Shown here: piece after piece, positions 10,811 through 22,639 of the stretch
Layout of the letters: every line of letters begins with the position of its first letter
Numbering within the stretch: the stretch's first letter is position 1
Assembly (NCBI RefSeq): GCF_907165205.1
Contig: NC_058189.1
Span: forward strand, 39,086,270 to 39,150,269
Direction: 5' to 3'
DNA: 64,000 nucleotides
DNA from: Coccinella septempunctata
Lineage: Eukaryota; Arthropoda; Insecta; Coleoptera; Coccinellidae
Translations under genes and position numbers: made by a program
The notes under the pieces: model-generated
Database searches by the model: none
Told to the model about the DNA's origin: nothing
The model's input: only the letters and a program-made list of their open reading frames with translations

Positions 10811-11082
10811 ACCTATTGTTCGTTGAGGAAATATGGTAAAAATAAGGGGAGCAATAATCTCACTTTGATTTCGAGCAATTTCATAAGCACTTACAATACC
10901 GCGTTTAAGTTCTTCTTCACCGTTCACCCCCTTTTCACTGATTTTCGAGATATACGAAGTTTCTATATGATCCCTAACATATTCGAACCTAATCTGACAT
11001 ATTCAATGATATCATGAAGTCATCAATTTTTCGGAATGCTGTTAGTATTTTCTTTAGTGATAATGATTAACCGTTCTCGCAG
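10811..11082 (+). other. Right flank of BEL insertion and intron end
   Basis: Begins with the duplicated ACCTA. The remainder is AT-rich with no recognisable gene and ends in the pyrimidine-containing acceptor CGTTCTCGCAG of the next host exon. Confidence 0.5.
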
Positions 11083-11356
11083 ATATCGAAGAAAGTAAAC
11101 AATTCATGGAAGGTTTGAGAAGAACACTTGATAAATATGGAACAAAAGAAGATTTCTCCTCAATTGTGACTGCCGTAGAGGAATCCAAATCAAACAAATC
11201 CTTCAGGCCTCTCATAGTGTCAACCTTGCTGAAAAAATTATTCTTAATTCCAAGTGAATATAGGGGACACCACCTCGCATTCAGTATAAGTGAACAGGAT
11301 GTGTGGGAAGAAATGAGAAAAATTGAGATATCAATAGACAAGAATCAATTATACAG
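11083..11356 (+). CDS. Exon of caspase-like host gene (p10-like core)
   Basis: The 274-base exon starts after TTCTCGCAG and ends at ATACAG/gtaaga. It is open in the frame that continues the exon at 1824. The product includes FMEGLRRTLDKYGTKEDF and RPLIVSTLLKKLFLIPSE. These match the order and spacing of two conserved caspase p10 segments: the long helix ending L-x-x-x-G-x-x-x-D-[FL], and the final strand P-x-[IV]-S-x-L-x-K-x-L-[YF]. The tryptophan-containing substrate loop (SWRN region) that usually sits between the first strand and this helix seems to be missing by about eight to nine residues at the exon junction. An extra C-terminal tail follows the usual caspase end. The family call is an inference from motifs; the exon itself is well supported. 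Confidence 0.6.
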
Positions 11357-12484
11357 GTAAGATTTTCAGATTATTCCATTCGCACTATGCACATTTTGTA
11401 AAACCAAATTTTAGCCCTAAACTCATAAATTATAGTATAAAACTGTTTTCGTTTGAATATATGAACGAAGCTTGTAATTGTATCTAAGCCGAATTAAAAG
11501 CCGAGAGCGCCCTAGGCTAGCAAAGGCGCCCATGAAGCAGTCATATACAGAACACAAAAATAATTAGGGAATGCCATGACAAAGAAGAGTACAGAAAAAA
11601 TGGAATCGCCCAATGCGAGAATAATTTTATGGCTTGTTATAGATAAATCAATATTCAACTGGACTGCTCCATATTTGATGTGTGCCCATAGACCATAGAC
11701 TTTATCAGTCTATGGATGTTCCCCATTTATTTCAAGTGGGCTACGCCTTTCTTATCGGTAACGAGTTTAACCGATCATCAGTAAATATATCTGTGAAGTT
11801 TTTCCGTCGTGATCGTATATTCTACTGCAAAGATCTATAACTTTAAAATCCTTGTTCTGCTGCTTCTGTACACCCACCACGAATATGAAGTCCCCACTTT
11901 GGTGTCAAAAAATTGTAGGAACTCTTCAGAGAGGTTCATATGAACATTCGATAATTTATCGTAAGCAATAAAATTATTCTCGAAACTGAGTGAGTGCATT
12001 TCCGCTGTTCTTTTTTTCATGGCAATCCCCATGTTCGGAATAATATTTTCGTAATCTCGGTGCATAAATTTTTACTTGTAATTTTGTTACTTACTCTAAC
12101 GCACTTCTCTAATGACCAGAGTTGGCGTTTCTGCATATTAGGTATTACGCAATCGTAACCTGAAGTATTCTTAATAAGAACCTTGTCTAGAGCAGCATTT
12201 ATCTAGTTGCTAGTTGCTTCTAGATGCGAAAGGAATGTTTTTTCGACTTCCAAAGAATAAACTTACTTTCGGCAAATTTCTGTGTTTTTTCAAAAACGTG
12301 ATTGAAGAGACAAAAAAATAATTGGCGACGAGGATGGGATATTACTAGTAGAAACCCAAAAATGAAAGTGTAACGTTATCTAATCTCTGAAAAGGAGAAA
12401 CCGACTACATCAAGATTCGAAGAAAATCACGTGAAATACATTTCTTAGTGTAACATCCAACGAACGAGCATCTCAAGTACGACG
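11357..12484 (+). other. Intron sequence, no gene seen
   Basis: AT-rich. It holds a small perfect hairpin at about 11690-11712 (CCATAGACT...AGTCTATGG) and, towards the end, what is probably the untranslated start of the mariner remnant that follows. No other coding or RNA signal was recognised. Confidence 0.45.
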
Positions 12485-13330
12485 TTGAGTTCGAAAGAAA
12501 CACCAAGTACGAGATTCCAACATAAGTGCAGAGTACGAGAAGCGTTACTGAATCCCAGAATTGATTTTTTGAAAACAAATGGATTAAAAGGAATATCGTT
12601 TGTTACGAAAGCACTGCTTTTTAATGAAAAAAAAAATACTGTTGAAGCCAGGGCTTGGGTTAATGAACATTATTCGGACTCTGCCCCAAGAAAATCAACC
12701 GTTGAGAAGTGGTTTGCCTTAAAATGAGGCGAAATGAGCACCGAGAACTATGCACGCAGTGGACGCCCCAAAGAGGCTGTTACCGACCAAAACATCAAAA
12801 AAGTCCACAAAATAATTTCGGATGATCGAAAAGTGAAGTTGATTGAGATAGCTGAGACCCTAAAGATAGCGAAGGAACGTGTTGGATATATCGTGAATGC
12901 CGCGTGAGCTCACAATAGACCAAAAACAACAACGAATTGATGATTCTGAGCAGTGTTTGGAGCTTTTCAATCGTAATAAACCTGAATTTTTGCGCCCATA
13001 TGTGACAGTGGATGAAATATGGCTTCGTCAATTCACACCGGAGTCCAATCGACAGTCAGCCGTGTGCACTGCACCTATTGAACCGACTCCAAATTGTGGA
13101 AAGTGATTTTTTATCAAGACAATGCACCTTGTCACAAATCAATGAAAACGATGGCAAAATTGCATGAATTGGGCTTCGGATTGCTTGCGTATCCAACGTA
13201 TTCTCCAGATCTGGCCCCAGCATCTTTTTCCTGTCTTCAGACCTCAAGAGAATGCTAGCTGGACAAAAATTTTGCGCCAATGGAGAGGTTATCGCCAAAA
13301 CTGAATCCTATTTTGAAGTTGAAGACGACT
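12485..13330 (+). pseudogene. Mariner (irritans-type) transposase remnant
   Basis: Broken reading frames together follow a mariner transposase. They include NTVEARAWVNEHYSDSAPRK and STVEKWF (helix-turn-helix), ARSGRPKEAV, KVKLIEIAETLKIAKERVG, PRELTIDQKQQRIDDSEQCL, VDEIWL (first catalytic Asp), HQDNAPCH-like YQDNAPCHKSMKTMAKLHEL (second Asp) and YSPDLAP (third Asp). Word choice follows the irritans subfamily (DD34D). There are several frameshifts, and about 65 residues between the first and second Asp are deleted. The reading ends at about 13330, just before the CR1-like ORF1 at 13356, so the 3' end and right TIR are gone. Confidence 0.85.
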
Positions 13331-13355
13331 CGTACCTATTATAGAAGACGACAAG

Positions 13356-14396
13356 ATGTCGTCGAATAAGAAGGTTGTGTCGAGCGAGTCTCTTCATTTG
13401 TTAATTCCCGAATGTGCTGCTTGCAAGAGAACAATTGTCAAAAGTTCTATAAAATGTAAAAATTGTAACAAATTCTACCATCCTGGATGTGCTAATAAAA
13501 TTAAAAAGTGCTGTGATTGCGATTTACCATCTGCCGCTGATTATAATGCCGGTAATATTTCACCGATGGCTGACATTGTGGATAAAAACAACATAATATC
13601 TAGTGAGTCTACCCAACAGGACCTCCTAATGAAGATTATCTGCGAGTTAGAAGCAAAAAACTCATTGCTGATGGAGAATAACTCTCTTCTGAGATTCAAA
13701 ATTTCAACACTTGAAAGTGAAATTCTGAAGAAAAATGCCGAAATTGATCAATTTGTGGAAAAAACGGCGAATAAAAATATAAACAAGCCATCTCAGGCGA
13801 GACGTGGTGAGTCAGGTTCCGATAATAATATGATAACAGATCGTCCTGGCTGTTCGAGTGCTACTCCCCATTTATATGTTGCGGATGCGAAAACATCAAC
13901 AAATATAAATATGATACCAATCATTAAAAATCCGAAATCAAAACAGAATGTTTCAAATAAATCGGTTGTGGCGGTGGACAATCAGATGGAGGATCATCGA
14001 AGCAAGCAAAATTTTGATACTCAGACAACAAAACATAATGATGAGTGGAATGTCGTTTCTCATAAGAGATTGGTTAGAAAACGTAATAAAACGTTAGCTG
14101 TTGGAAGTTGTACAGAAAATGTGGCTGTTGAGGGCATAGGGAAGCTCAGCATATTCCACGTTTCGAATCTAAAACCTGAAACAACGGATAAAGATCTAAA
14201 AGAATTTCTAATTAAGAAGTTCTCTTCCGTGCAGTGTGAGAAAATTATCTCTAGATATCCTGAGAGTTATTCATCTTTTAAGGTTATTATTCCAAGTACC
14301 GAATATGAAAAAGCATTGGATGGATCAAATTGGCCAAATAACGCTAATATACACCGTTTTTTTCACCGCAGAATGAAGAACCGTCCAACGGACTAA
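13356..14396 (+). CDS. CR1-like ORF1 protein with PHD-like finger (346 aa)
   Basis: The N-terminus carries a zinc finger of the same kind as copy 1: CAAC, CKNC, HPGC, then CCDC. A strong coiled coil follows (about 85-135, heptad-like LLMENNSLLRFKISTLESEI). The C-terminal nucleic-acid-binding segment begins LSIFHVSNLKPETTDKDLKE. The frame is uninterrupted. ORF2 begins about 20 bases after the stop, much closer than in copy 1. The protein is expected to form the ORF1 ribonucleoprotein component, inferred from family. Confidence 0.8.
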   Translation: MSSNKKVVSSESLHLLIPECAACKRTIVKSSIKCKNCNKFYHPGCANKIKKCCDCDLPSAADYNAGNISPMADIVDKNNIISSESTQQDLLMKIICELEAKNSLLMENNSLLRFKISTLESEILKKNAEIDQFVEKTANKNINKPSQARRGESGSDNNMITDRPGCSSATPHLYVADAKTSTNINMIPIIKNPKSKQNVSNKSVVAVDNQMEDHRSKQNFDTQTTKHNDEWNVVSHKRLVRKRNKTLAVGSCTENVAVEGIGKLSIFHVSNLKPETTDKDLKEFLIKKFSSVQCEKIISRYPESYSSFKVIIPSTEYEKALDGSNWPNNANIHRFFHRRMKNRPTD

Positions 14397-14416
14397 ATCC
14401 TAGTAAAGTTGATAAA

Positions 14417-17316
14417 TTGCGACTTCTACAGCTAAACGCCCAATGTATATCAAATAAATTAGATAATATGGAATTACTTCTAGATGAGAATGATCCCGAT
14501 GTATTGAGTGTTGTTGAACATTGGTGCAGTGCCGAGAGCGTGAAATCAATGACTCTACCTGGTTATATGTTAGCTGACTATTATTGCCGCCCTATTCGTG
14601 CACATGGGGGCTCGATGATATATCTTAAAGCTGGCATGAAATCGAAAAGTTTGTGCGTGTCTCAATTTTCCGAGGAGATGCATTGTGAAATGTGCGGAAT
14701 TATTGTGGTGACCAGCGTGCTCCGAATAGGCATTAAAGGTGTTTATCGGCCGTGTTCCGGTAATTTCAAAGTTTTTCTGGACAGACTATCAGATGCCCTC
14801 AGCTACTGTTCAAGTCTTGTAGAAGTTATCTTTGTTTGTGGTGATCTGAACGTTGATTTCCTGGATACTCAGAGTACTAGCCGTAAGCAATTTGTTGATT
14901 TGCTGGATTGTTTTGATTTAAAGATATCGTCGCAAGATCCTACGCGAGTATTCACTGACAACACTGGTCATACATCTATTTCTAAAGTAGACTATGTTTT
15001 AACAAGTGCAGACATATCTGGCTCCAATGTTAAAGTTTTTGAACCTCTTTTGAGTGACCACCGTGCTATCTTGGTGGAATTTAATTGCATACTTCAAGTC
15101 AATACACAGGGTGGTTCGAAGATGATCAGAAACTTGAGTCAACAAAATCTCAACAATTTTGTATATCATATCTCAATTTATGATTTTCATGCCATTTATA
15201 ACGTCATTGATGTTGATGAATGTTTTCAAGCATTCGTTGATGCCATTCATAGTACTTTTGTGTCATGTTGTCCGATGGTAAAATTGCCCATTAACGCTCA
15301 CAAATTAAATAGTTGGATCACTACGGAAGTGGTTCTAGCGAAACGTCAACTAATGGATTTGCATTGGTTACACTCAAATGTAAAGTGCCAGAACACATAT
15401 TTTTTATACAAGAAGGCCAAATGCGAGATAATTCGTTAATCAAAAATACCAAATTAAAATTTCATAATGAGCTTATTAATAGATCGGATAATAAAAACAA
15501 AACGGTATGGTCCATAGTAAATAATTTGACTGGCCGAAAGGACAGAAATAATAAATGTATTGAGCTTCTCGTTGATGGTATCCTGCACAGTGATACTGTG
15601 GAATTAACAAAAATTTTTGCCAACTACTTTTCAACGGTAACAGAGAAAACCTTACATACCTACTATGAGAATTCTTTATCTCCCTCTTGCACTTTGTCAC
15701 CAATGTTGCACTCAACTTTTTTTTTTCATCCTGTAATTGAGTGCGAGGTGGCTGATGTAATTAAGTTGTTGAAGAGTAATAAGTGCGCAGGAGCTGATTG
15801 TATATCTGCTAGGATTCTGAAGCTGATAAGCTCTGAGATTTGTAAACATTTTGCTCATTGTATTAATGTTTCTGTAAGTTCTGGAATCTTTCCCACTATT
15901 TTGAAAAAAGCTCTAGTTGTTCCAATATTCAAGAAAAACGATCCTCATAACATCACTAATTATAGACCGATATCTATCTTGAGCATATTTTCTAAAGTAT
16001 TTGAGAGAGTCGTGTTCAACCGAATGGTTGGGTATCTTGACAGGTTCAATATACTTGATGATGCTCAACACGGTTTTAGATCGGGTCGCTCAACAGAGAC
16101 AGCTGCAGTTTCCTTTGTTGATTATGTTTATGAATGCCTCGACAATGGCCTACATGTAGCAGGTTTATTTTTTGACCTGTCGCGGGCATTCGATAGTTTA
16201 TCACTTAAGTTCATACTCGACAAATGCTACAACTTGGGTTTTCGAGGTGTTTTTTCGGATTGGCTCCGGAGCTATCTTGAGGGTAGATCAATTTTTGTTA
16301 GAGTTGGTAGCTGCGTATCTGACGAAAATTATCTGAGTCTTGGAGTACCACAAGGATCGGTCCTTGGGCCTCTTATTTTTCTGCTCTTCATCAATGATCT
16401 CCCCGTTAATTTGAGAGCAATGTTCCTGAAAGTGCTCACGTGTAGAGGCTTTTCGTCGCTAATAAGGAACTTTATGATAAGTCTGTTTGCTGATGATGTT
16501 TCGGTAGTGGTTTCAGCCCTAACATTCGATGAGCTTCAGGCTCTATGTCAGCTATTAATAGAAAGTTTCGTAACCTGGTGTCATAAAAATAACTTAATGA
16601 TAAACATAAATAAAACCGAATGTATTTACTTTACAATCGGGCAAAGTGATCGTATTCTGGTGCTTGACCATTTAAATAATGTTATTTTGTCTAAGAATGA
16701 TACTAAATTTCTTGGCATTCACCTTGACAACCACTTGAAATGGGGCTTGCACGTAGAGTCCGTATGCAAAAAGTTGAACAGTTCTTACTATGCCATGAAT
16801 AGGGTTAAAAACTTACTTCCGCTAGAGTCACTCATAAACATCTACTACAGTTTGGCTTATAGCCACTTATCCTATAATATTCTGCTGTGGGGAAACTGTT
16901 CGGACGTTGGAAGAGCTTTTATATTACAGAAGCGTATCTTGCGATTGATATTCAGTATACCTTCACGTTCATCCTGTAGACCCATATTTACAGAGCATAG
17001 AATACTAACCCTACCTTCCATTTTTATTTTCAAATGTCTTCTGCACGTGAAAGAAAATGAGGAAAATATTGTTCGGTTGTCTAGTTTTCATAACTATGGT
17101 ACCAGAAGTGAAAGAACTCTATTTGTCCCTAAGCATAAAACAACTAAGTTTGAGATGTCTCCTTCCTATCAATGTATTAGACTTTATAATCATTTGCCTC
17201 ATAGTGTTCGATCTCTCGATTCCAGAAATTTTAGAAAAACTGTTAAGAACTTGATGCTGAACAAATGTTATTATACAGTAAATGAATACCTTAATGATGT
17301 TATATTGCTTAGCTAA
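14417..17316 (+). pseudogene. CR1-like ORF2: APE endonuclease-RT with one frameshift
   Basis: The endonuclease piece (14417-15439) has LQLNAQCISNKL, VEHW, GGSMIYLKAG, CGDLNVDF and LSDHRAI. The second piece (open from 15313 to 17316) has the linker WSIVNNLTG, then RT motifs ADCISARILKL, NYRPISILS, AQHGFRSGRSTE, FFDLSRAFDSLS, GVPQGSVLGPLIF and FADDVS (catalytic). The C-terminal thumb region includes NILLWGNCSD. The two pieces join at a single frameshift near 15425 (around AKCEI). Apart from this the element looks complete, so it is a better reference for the family than copy 1. Confidence 0.88.
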
Positions 17317-17460
17317 TGTAATTTCTATTTTCCACCTTATGACTTGTCCTATACATTATAAATGTCTCAAAGGATCAATAAACGTTATTATTATTATTAT
17401 AAAAGTGGTATCGAAAAATCGTATGTCCGCTAAAATCGTTGTATCGCCCTCGAAGGCAAC

Positions 17461-18676
17461 TATACTCCATTTATATTTATTTTAGCAGTTGGTTGGCCAT
17501 GAAATAATTTTCTCAAGTTTTTGTAACTAGAACGGAGTAAGGTTGGCACTCATGAAATGTCGTCAATGTCATATCGCCGTTGCCACAATTTTTATTACGA
17601 AAATGCCGAAAGTGACTGAAAAAAGAGACAGGGTTTCAGGAAGTGCTATTTTTAGAATTCAGGTCCGCTCATTCAAATAGTTATACCCTGATATTCTAAA
17701 ATCCACAATACGTCAGAGGGTAGCGAATATATTCAATGTAAGAGAATTTATATAATGTTTCATCTGAATCTAAACTACTTATATTTCAGCCGAATATTTC
17801 CACAATCAGAAAGATTGCGAATGAAGAGGATGACAAAGAATTTCCTTCTATTGCGAGACCCAAAAATGTAGTAGAATTTGAGAATTTTATGTTTGAGTGA
17901 ATTAATGCGAAAAGTTTACTACAGGATTTTCGATGAATGTCATCGTAGAATAAGTTCCCGAAAATTGATTTTTCTATTTTTCATTTGGCTTGTCCTATAC
18001 ATTGTAAATGTCTTAAGGTACCAATAAATACCTAATTATTATTATTATATCCATGTATTAAGATGAACAGCCACAAATACGCGCCAGTTGTCCTGTTAAT
18101 TTTTTATTCATGTGAAATTTGTGTTCAAAAATTAAGTTCATCTTGACTTGAAACTTCCTTTAATTCCATTTACTTATATTGATGCAAGATGATTTTGTTG
18201 GAAAATTTAACATTCTTGTAATTATCTGTTAATTACTTCGGGAGATACCCATTCCCAACCACTGCATCTTATGCATTTTATCTTCGGGTTAATATTTTTG
18301 AAATCTACAACTGATGTAACGTACCTATTCAAACTTAAGCCAAAGACGATAACGAACATTAACTCTCCTCAAGCTAGTGCATATTATGTTATCATACTGA
18401 TCTCTTGTTTTTTCCATGCAAATAATTGGATTTGGTATGCCTTCAATCAGTTTGTGTATACTTCAATTATGTTCGTCACATATTTTCCGAAGAGATTCGA
18501 CATTGTGATAAAATACGTAATAACAGAAACTTTCGTAGAACGGGCAATATAGCGTTGATTCAAAACCCAAAAATGTTTTGACAAGCGTCATAACCCCACA
18601 TTTTCGTACTATACAGAGTGAAATGTGTCAAATTTTCATGGCCAACCGACTGATAAAATAAAAGTGAATGGAGTAT
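17461..18676. mobile_element. TIR element copy A (ends TATACTCCAT... CAGTTGGTTGGCC)
   Basis: The left end TATACTCCATTTATATTTAT continues to CAGTTGGTTGGCCATGAAA. This returns inverted at the right end (CATGGCCAACCGACTGATAA...ATGGAGTATA), giving TIRs of about 45 bp. A relative in opposite orientation at 57320-58033 shares both ends and much of the interior. A TA may be the target duplication. No transposase domain was recognised, so it is a non-autonomous DNA element of unknown superfamily. It contains a CR1-like 3' tail (17968-18048). Confidence 0.75.
17968..18048 (+). mobile_element. CR1-like 3' end fragment
   Basis: GGCTTGTCCTATACATTGTA, AATGTCTTAAGG and a terminal (ATT)n match the 3' UTR of the elements ending at 6284 and 17400. 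It is a very short, 5'-truncated insertion, as LINEs often leave, inside TIR element A. Confidence 0.7.
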
Positions 18677-19555
18677 ATGTATATTGAATAATAAAACCAA
18701 ATTCTATCAAAAAAAAGTTTTTTCTGAGCTAGCCTACGAACTTTTCAGCCCATCTGTTAACAAGATATCGCATTATTTCCAACAGTACCGTGAAAACATG
18801 AATGATATTTCCGAGTAGGTATCTTGGTTCTCAGAAAAAGTGGCGAAACTCGATCAAATTAATCAGAAAAGGATCCCGACAAAGTGTTGGATGAGTCAAA
18901 AGCTATTCCTAAAGAAGCTAAGTTCAATCTAATATTCAAGAAAGCTCGAATCAATCTTATCTATAATACCCAAAAGGCGTATCATAAGAATAAAATGAAA
19001 CAAAGAAGGAAATAATGTACTTCTTTTATCTTTCAAGATACATGAAACACAGTCTCTTGATATTTCTCATCGTATTTGCTCATTTTTCCCTCTCATTGAA
19101 ATTCACTGAAATCATAATGAAATTCTTCCATTTTACGTAGGAAAAACATGCGACTTGTGAGTCAATCAAAGCACATATTGATGTATGTATTATAACTTGA
19201 CCAATTTCAAAAACATAGGTACTTCAAGTTCATTCAATTTTAGTTGATCAGATTAATGCACTCAGTTTCAATATAATGCTAAGAAACTTTGTGAAAAACA
19301 TAAAGCATCAACTCCATCAAAATCAGATTATTTTGGATAATTTGTCCTATATAGAGGTTCAATTAACTTAGGCGGACTTATAGCGAAAGTTCTATTAGGT
19401 ACATTAAGTAGATAGTGAAGATGAGTCCCTCTATTCAAACTAGATTTTTAATGCATTTGTTATACCTCGCTAAAATTCAATAATGAAAATGTTATTTTCG
19501 TCATCGGAATATCCATTACTTCTCTAAATCTATTAGATACCTACCGCCTCCACTA
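18677..19555 (+). other. AT-rich intron stretch
   Basis: No coding or structural signal is strong enough to report. A few purine-rich words near 18900-19000 resemble decayed LINE coding sequence but could not be aligned by eye. Confidence 0.4.
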
Positions 19556-19559
19556 TATT

Positions 19560-21075
19560 CTCCAAAAAACCCTCTTCTAAAAACCTCCACCTTTACTAAC
19601 CGAGAAGGAAGATGCCAAATGTTCTATCCCACAAGAATATTCGAAAATCGAGGATTGGTGGATCTGCCCAAAAGTACGAAAACTACCCAGGAAAACCTAC
19701 ATCAACCAGTGATGATCTTAGGATACGGAAGCGATAGAATAACGAATGTTATGTTAAAGAAATTACCTAGAAAAGGTATAGCCGCTCTAACAAATATCGC
19801 GAATGGAATTATGAGGACAGAACTACCCAGAAAAATGGAAAACAGCGGAAGTCATAGTGTTCAATAAACCATTCGAAGAGAAGAAGTTTCCACAAAACTA
19901 CAGACCGATAAGTCTACTGTCGGCGTTAGGAAAAGTAGTAGAAAAATTATAGCCACGAGGCTAAATGAGGAAACCGAAAATCTGAAACTAATACCACCAG
20001 AACAGTTCGGATTCAGAAGAGAGCATTCAACAGAGCAACAATTATTAAGGCTCACAGAATACATTACAGAGGGATTCCAAAATGAACAAGCTACAGGTCT
20101 TGTTTCACTAGACGTCGCCAGAGCATTCGACAGAGTATGTCACGAAGGATTAATATATAAGATGAGATGTGCTGGATATTCGATCAGAATATGCAAGTTG
20201 ATCCGGAATTATCTCAAAAATAGAAGATTTTACGTGAAAGTGGAAGGAGAATGCTCCACAACAAGAGATATAGAGGCTGGAGTACCCCAAGGGTCAGTAC
20301 TTGGGCCACTTCTGTACAAAATATACATTCACGATATTCCGAAGAATCTAAGAATCATGCTAACGTTATATGCTGACGACACAGGCATAGCAACTCGACA
20401 CCGCAACCCAGAAGTAATAAAACGAGTTCTACAAGAAACTATTGACGAAACAAATGACTGGTGCATAAAGTGGAAAATCAAACTCAATGGACAAAAGAGC
20501 CAATCAATATTACTACAGAAGAGAAGACTGCGACCCACAACGAATCTAGAAGTTGACGGCGAAGAAATCGACTGGAAAAATGAAGCCAAATATTTAGGAC
20601 GCTTGACAAAGGACTTTACTTGGAGAAGTCATATCAAACAAGCAATCGACAAAACGAAAGCAGCGATGAATAGACTCTACCTTCTGATAGAAAGAAGAGG
20701 CCACATGTCGAAAGAGACAAAATTGAAGATAATCAAAGCCGTTGCTAGGCCTCAACTGACTTATGGATCAGTTGCCTGGGGTTTCGCGGCAAAGAGCCAT
20801 ATCAAAAGAATTCAGGCCACTGAAAACAAGCTGCTACGATGTGCAATAGATGTACCTTGGTTTGTCAGGAATAGACAGATTTATAGGGAACTAAAATGGG
20901 AAACCATAACGGAATTCAAGAACAGAAAAGCAGAGAAATTATTCGAAACAGCGAAAAACCATCCGAATCAAGAACTCAGGAGACTACGACTACGACCCAG
21001 AGGAAGACAAAAAGAGAATGCGAATTTACCGAAGGAGACCAAGAGATCAATTAAAAAGAGATTAAAATAAGAACA
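19560..21075 (+). pseudogene. Jockey-like LINE reverse transcriptase remnant
   Basis: A 5'-truncated, frameshifted RT. An early part reads VMLKKLPRKGIAALTNIANG, then NYRPISLL with a frameshift, and FGFRREHSTEQQLLRLTEYI. The long open piece 20162-21070 has AGVPQGSVLGPLLYKIYIHD, the catalytic YADDT, LNGQKSQSILLQK and LTYGSVAWGFAAKSHIKRIQ. These motifs and their order are those of the Jockey clade and differ clearly from the CR1-like elements. A possible AATAAA-type signal lies at about 21097. The endonuclease part is missing. Confidence 0.82.
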
Positions 21076-21520
21076 GAAACTTATTGAAAAATCCAATAAA
21101 GTGTTATCCAATAGAGGATAAACACATAAATCCCAGCACGATAGTGTGCGAGAAGAAAACCGACTAAGAGATGAACGGTTTATAGGCAAATGCCCGGAAC
21201 CAATATTCAAGAAGCAGTTAAGGATTTTTAGTGGGTCTCGAGCTCAGGATCTTAGAATATCGTCATCGGGAAAGTTTTCAGTGAATAATGTGAAAATCAG
21301 TGAGACTTGTAGTGAACATACCGAATATTATAAGCTGACCGGAATTTATCACATTGAAACTACCTACCTGTAATATAACCCGATAACCGATATAATAATT
21401 TCAAGTATTTCTAAAGGATGTTTTTTTTAAAGGTATACAACTTTAAAATGAAATAAAACACCTAAAAATAAATTTCATAATAGTGGTATTGGTTTTATTT
21501 AAAATATATTTCTATGCCAT
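21076..21520 (+). other. Probable 3' untranslated part of the Jockey-like remnant and spacer
   Basis: It follows the RT stop. Contains AATAAAGTG at about 21096 and no further protein-like frame. The point where the retroelement ends is not clear. Confidence 0.35.
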
Positions 21521-21529
21521 TAAAAATTG

Positions 21530-22172
21530 TTTCGGGTATATGGAAGCCACGGCTGGCTCCAAGGAAGCGTCAAATTTTCGACCACTTTTTCGAGCAATTG
21601 GGGCCTTCTATCGACAATAACAAGGCTTATAAGGTCCAACAACTGTGGTTTGTCTGCGTAGACGTGTGACTTCACATATCCCCAAGGAAAGTAATCCTTA
21701 GGTTTATGTGTGACATCACAGGTTCATTTCGCGAAATTATGAATTCTTCGAATGTTTCCCGCAATAAATTGATAGTTTCGCTCTGTGTGGCATGTTGCAC
21801 CATCTTGTTGAAACCACAGCTCTGCCACATCAATATCATTCAACTGCGGAGAACAAAAAAGTCGGCAATCATGGCTGTATAGAGCTCTCCATTGACGGAA
21901 ACATGTTGGTATCATCTTTATAAAAATAGGGACCAATGAGTCCAACTGCCCATGAAGCACACCAAACAGTGGCTTTTAATGGATGTAAGAGCGTCTCAAT
22001 AAAGGCTTCTGGATTTTTTTCACTCCAAATTCGAAAATTTTGTTTATTGATGTAGCCGTTTGAACAAAGATAAACGTTGGGAGCGGTAAGATTAACGAAC
22101 TGAACCATTTTTTTCAAAACAAATTTGCACAATTTGCAAGCGTTGTTCTGAAATAAGTCTACAGGGTGTTTC
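21530..22172 (-). pseudogene. Mariner-like DDE transposase remnant
   Basis: Minus-strand frames read VQFVNLTAPNVYLCSNGYIN and KQNFRIWSEKNPEAFIETLL, WCASWAVGLIGPYFYKDD, then WFQQDGATCHTERN (second catalytic Asp). Further on are broken pieces resembling the YFLWGY and VYADKPQ ends. This follows the widespread insect mariner-related transposases with a Cys/His-containing QQDGATCHT motif. At least three frameshifts and stops are present and the N-terminal HTH is missing. The sequence runs up to the TACAGGGTG end at 22160. Confidence 0.75.
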
Positions 22173-22631
22173 ATTGGTAAATGAACATACGGTTACCTGA
22201 GCTAGAGCTACCCTAGGCGAGTCCAAAAAACCCATAATTGATAGGTCTAATCAACCAGTATAGTCGGTTGATATTTGAAATATATGATTCACTTACACAG
22301 GTCGATAGATCCACATTTAAATTTCTAAAAAATTCCAGGTCCGTATTTGAAAAATATGGGACTTCTTCCAAGCTGAAATTCAAAACCCTGTAAATTAAAA
22401 TTTTGGAATTTGATTGAGATATTTGAAAAGAGCAGAAAATTTTCAATGAGATTCAGCAGATTTCATTATCCGCACGTCATTTTGCTCAAAGGAAACTCCA
22501 GGGAAACATCAAATTGAATATATTTGAATTCCTCTAATCTTCAGAAAACTCGTTCATTGTGATCAAATTGGCTTTTTTGTCCCACTTATTGCACATCGTA
22601 TTTCATAATAAGGATAAATTCAGATGCATAC

Positions 22632-22639
22632 CACCCGAC
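22632..22639. repeat. Target-site duplication CACCCGAC (left)
   Basis: The eight bases directly left of the P-like element; the identical CACCCGAC follows its right end at 24022-24029. Confidence 0.85.

Larger units (their letters stand above)
13356..17400 (+). mobile_element. CR1-like non-LTR retrotransposon, copy 2 (nearly intact)
   Basis: Same family as the element at 2226, with a similar ORF layout, a related 3' UTR (GACTTGTCCTATACATTATA) and an (ATT)n tail at about 17384-17400. Both ORFs are almost complete. The only clear defect seen is one frameshift in ORF2 near 15425. It lies directly against the truncated mariner; whether it inserted into that element or the mariner was already cut cannot be told. 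Confidence 0.88.

Noticed and set aside
17797..17901. Exon-like piece after TATATTTCAG with an open frame ending in TGA, possible next exon of the host gene
   Set aside because: It lies inside TIR element A and its frame does not match the phase left by the exon at 11356, while 44775 does.
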